64,000 nt of DNA from Phymorhynchus buccinoides (taxonomy: Eukaryota > Mollusca > Gastropoda > Neogastropoda > Raphitomidae), in the NCBI GenBank assembly GCA_017654935.2, contig CM065695.1, positions 35,491,271-35,555,270 on the forward strand, given 5' to 3'. Below the pieces are notes generated by a model, which was given only the letters and a program-made list of their open reading frames with translations, was not told where the DNA came from and ran no database searches. Shown here piece after piece: positions 58,601-64,000 of this stretch (position 1 is the stretch's first letter; every line of letters starts with the position of its first letter). The translations under genes were made by a program, and so were the position numbers.

Positions 58601-61600
58601 TTATAAGACCACTCCCTTATAAGACCTCATTTTGGATGATTGTTGAAGGTCTTATAAGGGAACAGTGGAACCTCCCTTATAAGACCCATAAGGGAGGTTC
58701 CACTGTATAATGAAACGGGTTTCTGATTTTGTCCTCTTTTAAGGGGTACGCTCACCCCCTGTTTACAGTTTTAAGGGGTATTTTCACCCCTGGTTTCAAA
58801 TTTTAAAGGGATAACTGAAGACGAAAATATGTAAGAAATTTTACCCCAATTCCAATGCACGCTCATACGCACACACACACACTCAAACAGATATGCACAC
58901 AACACACATCACTGCTTTTTCTGTTTGCGGAACAACCTGTGGACTGTGGCCAAGCTTTAAGAACAAGAGCCAAGACTTTCTGCATAATCTTGTAGTTTTC
59001 AGTAGATCTAGGCTTGCGACTCCAGCTTGTGGCAGCAGTACATAGACCTAGCAGACTACTGAAATAGGAGCAACTTCATTAGCTTATTGAAAAGTAACGA
59101 CTGTGTTAACGCACAAATCATCTTGAGATTTTAAAGATGGTTTGAGATTCTAGAGGGCGATTTGAGAGGTCTAGTGTATAAATATGCACAATCTCTACGT
59201 TTTCAGAAACCCTGATGAAAGCCAAAAGGTAGACAATGGTACTATAAGTATAACAAAAGGAAAAAAGAAAGCTGTCAGTGGCTTTTGGTTTTCACCAGAT
59301 TAAATTATAATGGGAGAGTTTACATTCTGCATTAAATCTTTGAATCATTAATATTGGAACGCACTAGTGTTATTCACATGTATGCAAGGCCCTATATAAA
59401 AAGCACCATAATCAACACATACTATGTAAAGAACTGTACAGACACTAACAAACCAATCATTGGGGCTTGCCATTAATAGGTCCTACATGCATACAAATAT
59501 AGCAGGGTGCGTATGACTATATCCCTGCTAAACAAAAAAAATGCAAGAATAACTCAATAAGGTTCAGAATGTTCCGAAAATTAAAAAAATAATAATCCAA
59601 AAACAAAAATGGGTGGCACAGCACAAGCAGTGACACGCTCTCCAGGTGGGAGCAGTCCACAAAGATGAGACAGTCTCTGTGACTAGAAAATACAAATATA
59701 CAAACTTTTAACATTTAACAAACCACATGTACAGCCAAAGTCTTGTTCATAGTATCATACAACTAACCTGAAACATGTCGCAGTCCACTTTGTGACTGCG
59801 GTAGAGATGAATTCGCAGCGGTTTCCAGAACTGAAAGGGCTCCTGGCAGTGAACGCAGGTGAAGGCATCGTCCTCCTTGTTGTGACACTGGTGATGGATG
59901 TCCAAGGACTCCTGGCTGCGAAATTTGGTCGGGCAGCCCATGTAGCTGCACTGCAGCTGACAGCACTCTTTCATGATTTGAGACTGAAAGAAACAAAAAA
60001 TGCCAAAAAGCACGGCAAATGTTAAGAAAAGCCCCCTCCATTGCACCCTTCCATTCATTTCAGGCTGTTCCGTCGACCGCTGTCGCATTCTCAGATTACT
60101 GATGACCCTAAACCTATCCCTAACCCTAACCTGAAACTGCTATCGCATTCCCTTATGGTTATGGTTATAAGTAGGGTTTGGGATAGGTTTAGGTTTAGTG
60201 TCAAATACACAACAAAATAAAAGCTGATGGTACGTTAGGGTACACTGCATTACATCATCACGGTAAGTAACATAATTCTTGAAATCCTTTGACAAATTAA
60301 TGAATGCACAGTCTGACAGACCAAACATCAAATATGTTCAATAAGAAAACAAAACAGTGTTATTACTTATTGTTAATAGGGATTAGGACCAAATTAAGTT
60401 TTATGTCAGAAAATTGTATTAATCAAATCCTTGTCTTGTTTTGTCTACAATAAATGAAATGGTGAGGGCATTCATGCGATTTCTTTAACAGTAGTCCACA
60501 AGTCATAGTCCTATGAATTAATAATTATATTTGTGAGTCACTTTATAATGCTTAATTTAGTCTTTTTCTGAACTTTGTGTAAACTATACTACCATATATG
60601 TAAGTGTAATGAATGCTTTGTGATCAGTGCATTGATGATATATCTCCTAGAGTCCTATAAAACTAAATAAAAGGACATTTTCCCCCTTCTTTTCATGCTT
60701 TACCACAAAGACAAGCACAACCAAACATTGGGCTAGTAAGTAGTATGCCATTCAGATTCATAGTAATGAATTTACAGTAAAAAAAAACCTGTTGAAAATG
60801 TATTAAAAAGGTTAAATAGTCTTTGAGTAATTAAAATACCAACCATTTGCCTCTTGCGATATGTCCTTTTCTTCTCCGTCACATAATCTTCTTTCAACGC
60901 CTTGGGTGCACGGATTTTGCGTCGTTGTCGCCCATCCCTGCTCTCTGATGACAACGACCTGCCGGGGATCCAATCTTCATCGTTTTCATCATCATCATGC
61001 ATGGGATCCATCCATTCTTTGGCCTTTTTGACCGAGGATATCTGGGGCGGTGGCGGCATTTCTGACTTGCGTTTGCGGCCGGGCCGTTTCCCCGTAGCCT
61101 GCGTGCCGATGCTGATGCGCTGCTCGTATTTATCAACGACTGTGTCGGACACGCTGATCCCCTCCACCTTCACATGGTGTTCACGCTCCATGTGAGAGTT
61201 GCATTCCTCGACAGCAGAAAATCCCATGTTACAGATGCCACACAGGAACAGCTCTTTAGTGACGGGGGCGATGGAAGTGGGGCCTGTCCCCAAGTCCTTG
61301 GGATGCTCCACAAACGGAACTGAAGCGGAATCTAGAGACGTAGAGACCAGTGTCAGGCCCGAGCCGGTCAGCTGAAGACTGGTGATGGGCAAGCCCGACC
61401 TTCCCGCAACGCTGCCGCTGTTGAGCGACAAAAACTGAATGTCTGACTGACAGCTGGGGACCATGGACAGACTTTTACCGACCGGGCGCGATTGACTCAC
61501 CAAAACTTTAGAATCTGTCAGTGTCGTTGAAATCAGGCTCCTACCCGGAGAGCCCGTTACTGGGTTAGAAGTCAGCCCTAAGTTGGAGAAGAAGATGGGA

Positions 61601-61953
61601 GCCTCGTACGTCGTTGTGGGCATGTTTGAGGCAACACTGGCCACAACTTCACCACTTTCAACAGGTGTGGCCAGTTCCACATGGGACCCAGCCAGGTTGA
61701 TGCTTTCTCTAGCAGTGAGAACTTGAAGGGGCACCACTGGGTCAGGATTGGACGGGACATCTTGTAGCTCAGAACACTGAGGTTCTGCAGGAGTTGTAGA
61801 AGTAACGATGTGTGTTTTCTGCAAGTGTGTGGCCATGTCAGATCTGGAGGGGGCAGTGAAGTCGCATAGGCGACATTTGAATGATGTGACCACTTCCATC
61901 AGCTCCTCCAAAGCGGCTTTGGTCATTGTTTTGTCTGAAGCTTGATTCGCCAT
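52673..61953 (-). CDS. C2H2 zinc-finger transcription factor, 11 fingers, 5 coding exons
   Basis: Exons in gene order: 61953-60844, 59983-59768, 58395-58233, 56531-56300, 54005-52673; phases agree throughout, 1017 aa. The start is the ATG at 61953 (MANQASDK). The frame stays open upstream to a possible acceptor at 61991, so a longer N-terminus is possible. Finger 1 (FKCRLCDF...H-x4-H) is at residues 25-47, finger 2 near 235-258, a basic KRPGRKRK segment near 290, fingers 3-4 in exon 2, 5-6 in exon 3, 7-8 in exon 4, and 9-11 at the start of exon 5. The last ~350 residues are fingerless, rich in acidic, Ser, Gln and Val residues, as in an activation domain. Linkers such as HTGEKPFK support DNA binding. 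A solitary first finger after an MEVV motif recalls ZNF335, but other parts do not match, so no symbol is given. The exon 1 donor is a weak GTTGGT, chosen because only it keeps frame. Confidence 0.9.
54314..54866. mobile_element. Pogo-like element, 553 bp, in a ZNF intron
   Basis: TACAGACAAACCCCTATTTT at the left; AAAATAGAGGTTTGTCTGTA at the right; TA edges. Inside are CGACCGCCATTTTGTTGG and a short relic frame at 54548-54628. In intron 4 of the zinc-finger gene. Confidence 0.8.
54548..54628 (+). pseudogene. Possible transposase N-terminal relic
   Basis: A good-context ATG (AAGATGG) opens 26 codons reading MAESVGKARKPLTLKKKTTD then a stop. KARKPLTLKKK resembles the KRK(A/S)LTLEEK start of Tigger/pogo transposases. 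The segment AAAACCACTGACTTTG is duplicated within it. Supports the pogo assignment but is too short to be firm. Confidence 0.35.
54913..55245 (+). repeat. Dispersed repeat, family H
   Basis: CTTCTTCTTCTGTGTTCCCAG head, GTACAGCCGACACATTCCG, the shared AGAATGGGCCAATAAGTCAG, a shortened AGAACATTAAGGTGGGG core and GGTATCCCCACTCGGAGAGA end. Antisense to the zinc-finger gene, intron 4. Confidence 0.7.
55529..55774. mobile_element. TTAA-bounded MITE
   Basis: TTAACCCTTTCGTTGCCAGC at the left; TTGGCGACGAAAGGGTTAA at the right; 246 bp, non-coding. In intron 4 of the zinc-finger gene. Confidence 0.75.
56558..57260 (+). mobile_element. LINE fragment with RNase H domain
   Basis: 56558-56838 encodes CWVPSHCGLFWNEVADRAAK, the conserved WVPSHxGxxGNExAD end of the RNase H domain found in I/R1/Loa-type LINEs, with the usual Gly replaced by Trp-adjacent residues. 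A shifted frame continues YKIRLNSWKTKYIETNCLCT and LLLECPMLLFKY. Then a 3' UTR ends near ATTCATTCATTCA. Antisense to the zinc-finger gene, starting only 27 bases upstream of exon 4's acceptor. Confidence 0.75.
57265..57725 (+). mobile_element. tRNA-derived SINE with family D tail
   Basis: The head AAGGTGGCAGAGTGGCTAAGACG is an A-box-like tRNA start (Leu/Ser-like, TGGCTAAGACG). A body with GATTTACGCACGTAAAAATC follows, then from 57537 the family D sequence (TTGTTGTCGTACCCTGGCTA...CAGCCACATTCCGATTTCGG). Family D at 23436 and 40465 is therefore best read as SINE tails. In intron 3 of the zinc-finger gene. Confidence 0.65.
58044..58212. mobile_element. Pogo-like palindromic MITE
   Basis: TACAGTGGAACCTCCCTTAT ... 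ATAAGGGAGGTTCTACTGTA with TA edges, 169 bp. ACATAAGACCTACTTCTCTG is shared with 58464 and 63917. It ends 20 bases from the donor of zinc-finger exon 3. Confidence 0.85.
58464..58707. mobile_element. Pogo-like MITE with internal repeats
   Basis: TACAGTAGAACCTCCCTTAT at the left, AAGGGAGGTTCCACTGTA at the right. CCTCCCATTATAAGA is repeated three times near the left end. A ~40-bp perfect hairpin (58666-58705) at the right looks like a second, miniature copy. Only 68 bases upstream of zinc-finger exon 3. Confidence 0.8.
60100..60205. repeat. Small inverted repeat with telomere-like words
   Basis: CCTAAACCTATCCCTAACCC at about 60110 is mirrored by GGGTTTGGGATAGGTTTAGG at about 60175. The spacer contains CTGCTATCGCATTCCC and related words. 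In intron 1 of the zinc-finger gene. Confidence 0.55.
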
Positions 61954-62645
61954 GCTGTTCTGCCTCACACTGTCAGTGTCACAGTCTGATCTGCTTTTTT
62001 AGAAAAAGAAAGACACACAATTTTGCACATTAAATTCATTTAAATTTAATTATTGAAGCAAAACAAAACCTAATTCTGTAATTGAATTCAAACTAGAAGA
62101 AAGAATAATATGATCTGCTTAAAGTATAAATGATCTGCTTTGGAAAAAAAAAAGACAAATCTTAAAAGTCCAAGTCCCCCCCACAAAACCCCGAACCACA
62201 TGCCTTTATTTTGCGATATCTAGGCAATACCAATCCAGCTATTGTAGTGCTCCCAGGGGACAAACCCCGACTGGCACAGCTGAGAGCTCATGCCCTTCAT
62301 TTACCACGCTACTTTGAGTCATACTCATAGTATGAGTACTATGACTCTAATTCCCTAAATTAGTCATCTAGACTGGAGTGTGGCAGGCCCCTGCAAGTTG
62401 TACTCATTCTTTAACTCCTCAGCCACCATCATCATTTTAATCTAGTTCTGGCACTTTTGTCGATACAAAACATGGGGACTTCGATCAGACAGAAACTGTA
62501 CAATGGAAGGGAATTAAGTGGGGTGGGAGAGCATGGGAATGGGGGGAGTGGAGGTGACGGGCACAGGATGGGTGGTGTGTGTGTGGAGGGATGGTTTGTA
62601 TTGGGGGGTGGGTAGGACTAGGAGGGGATGGGTAAGGGTAGGGTG
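61954..62645. other. 5' flank of the zinc-finger CDS
   Basis: 61954-61990 is probably 5' UTR in the same exon; CAG at 61991-61993 (minus strand), after a pyrimidine-rich tract, could be its acceptor. 62205-62350 is a repeat shared with 31150-31450. 62500-62645 is G-rich on the plus strand. No gene seen. Confidence 0.4.
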
Positions 62646-62896
62646 TGTCGTATGAAAAAAAGTAGCATCGTGTAAATTCTTCGCTCGCTACTATGAGACT
62701 TAGCATTTGCGACATTGAGCGAAGTTTTTTAAATTTCACTTTTTTACGTAATGTCATGAAATATGAACGATTTGAGTACGGAAAAGTGTTTCAAATACGG
62801 AAAAAGTGAAAATTGTCGTTCATCCTTAATGTCGCAAATGCTAACTCATAGTAGCGAGCGAAGAATTTACACGATGCTACCTTTTTGCATACGACA
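62646..62896. mobile_element. Palindromic MITE
   Basis: TGTCGTATGAAAAAAAGTAG at the left and TACCTTTTTGCATACGACA at the right. Arms of about 70 bases pair well (ATTCTTCGCTCGCTACTATG...TTAGCATTTGCGACATT). 251 bp, non-coding. Between the zinc-finger CDS and its likely promoter. Confidence 0.8.
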
Positions 62897-63289
62897 GGGT
62901 GAACTACTGTCCAGACTGCCTTTAGTATTTTTTCTCGATTTCAACTAGCAGGATGAAAATGGGGAGAGAAAGAGGAGTAGAAGGGAAAGAGTGCTAAATC
63001 CAATGATGATTCCCTCGAGAATAGACTTACCTTATAGTTATACTAGTTATAGGTACTCTACTCGAGAAGTTCCAGATCCACTGTACCACCTCCAGTAATT
63101 TGAGTAAACGGTTACCAGAGGCGGAGGACATAAAATAATAATGACAAAAACTGACAATCTCTAGCCCCTTTAATTGTTGAGTTAACACTCATTCTATAAC
63201 AAGGAAACCCTGAATATATTTTGCATTACACAATATTACACACTAGTACATAAAATGCAGTCCAAAAGCACAGTGGCCAAGCGATTTAC

Positions 63290-63335
63290 CGTGTTCAATT
63301 TTGTTACAGAGATTGTATACAGTCGCCATCTTGAA
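63290..63335 (-). promoter_or_regulatory. Candidate first exon / YY1-type start of the zinc-finger gene
   Basis: On the minus strand TTCAAGATGGCGAC is a YY1-like element overlapping an ATG at 63329, and G|GTAAAT at 63290/63289 is a good donor. Spliced to the acceptor at 61991 it gives a short upstream frame (about 22 codons, starting MATVYNLCNKIEH) that stops 14 bases before the main ATG. Plausible but unproven. Confidence 0.3.
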
Positions 63336-63784
63336 TTAAAAGACCAAAACAAAAAATTACATTTGACACCATAAACTCCATTATTCATTAAAGATTTCTT
63401 GTATAATCAAAGCCACAAATCTTAAAACTATTACAGAATACACTTGCCTTTCAAATAAATGTTCAAAAATGTCAATAGAAGGGAAGTTTTGAAAAGGACA
63501 TTATGGGCTTCGGAGTAGTGAAAATACGTTTCGCGATCACATGTAACACGAGTTGTGATTCGCTGAAATATATTTTACGTCACATGCGGCAGCTTGACCG
63601 TCTTATGGTACTCCATAGTTGTCATAAAATAACATTACGTTGAAATCGCGTTTAGATTCACTCAAAAAGTAAAATAAGTATAAAGCAGTTTTGCCATTGT
63701 TATTTTATCTGTTTGCATCTATTTATAAGCAATATGTTATTGCTCTTAACAAAGCAATGAACAAAATTTAATGACTGCATCACG

Positions 63785-63905
63785 TTGCGGCATAACGTTG
63801 GGGCCCGATTAGCGGGACCTGGCAGACTGGGTCATTCTCTCGCTTGGTGCGGCATCACGTTAGGGGCCGATCAGCAGAACCTAGCTGGCTGGGCCAGGCT
63901 TTCTG
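63785..63905 (+). repeat. Tandem repeat, two ~62-bp units
   Basis: TGCGGCATAACGTTGGGGCC...GGACCTGGCAGACTGGG is followed by TGCGGCATCACGTTAGGGGC...GAACCTAGCTGGCTGGG. The two units are about 80 percent alike. No coding meaning seen. Confidence 0.7.
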
Positions 63906-63916
63906 TCTTCTTCTTC

Positions 63917-64000
63917 TACAGTGGAACCTCTCTGATAAGACCTCCCATTATAAGACTCCCTCCCATATAAGACCTACTTCTCTGAGACATTGCCCTTCAT
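63917..64000. mobile_element. Pogo-like MITE, cut by the window end
   Basis: TACAGTGGAACCTCTCTGAT, CCTCCCATTATAAGACTCCC and ACATTGCCCTTC match 58464-58590. The right terminus lies beyond 64000. Confidence 0.8.

Overview
This is eukaryotic, intron-rich DNA from an animal, most likely a marine mollusc and probably a gastropod. The evidence is long introns full of microsatellites, many short inverted-repeat elements, CR1/Jockey-like LINE fragments, tRNA-derived SINEs, TTAGGG-type telomeric motifs, and animal-type protein families. The organism call is inference; no marker gene settles it. About 8 percent of the window codes for protein. I could build four multi-exon genes by hand, each with GT-AG introns and a consistent reading phase across every junction.

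Layout. (1) 1528-15347, plus strand: a complete Rab2 small GTPase gene, 6 coding exons, 212 aa. (2) 15348-26200: gene-free and repeat-rich, with nested elements, a telomere-motif inverted repeat and a 107-bp satellite. (3) 26513-31783, minus strand: a short flavin-containing monooxygenase, 5 coding exons, 434 aa. (4) 33108-45739, plus strand: a mitochondrial coiled-coil membrane protein of the MCUR1/CCDC90B family, 7 coding exons, 284 aa. (5) 45740-52672: gene-free, with a large repeat cluster. (6) 52673-61953, minus strand: a C2H2 zinc-finger protein with 11 fingers, 5 coding exons, 1017 aa. The FMO and MCUR1-like genes are head to head, with 1.3 kb between start codons. Rab2/FMO and MCUR1-like/ZNF are convergent pairs. 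The genes have no evident shared pathway (vesicle traffic, xenobiotic oxidation, mitochondrial inner membrane, transcription).

The most unusual structure is in Rab2 intron 4. The last part of exon 4 and its splice donor have been copied six more times, separated by GAT-rich linkers, leaving seven potential 5' splice sites in a row. Other notable points: a dispersed repeat family carrying perfect DR0 nuclear-receptor motifs; a TA-target MITE sitting one base inside an intron of the MCUR1-like gene with the donor preserved; pogo-like relics, one still encoding a textbook PCNA-binding PIP box; several families of TTAA-bounded MITEs; and two cases where one element is visibly nested in another.

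All exon boundaries and repeat edges were read by eye. Transposon superfamily names are tentative unless a protein motif or a target-site duplication supports them. I saw no CRISPR array, bacterial operon, rRNA gene or free-standing tRNA gene.
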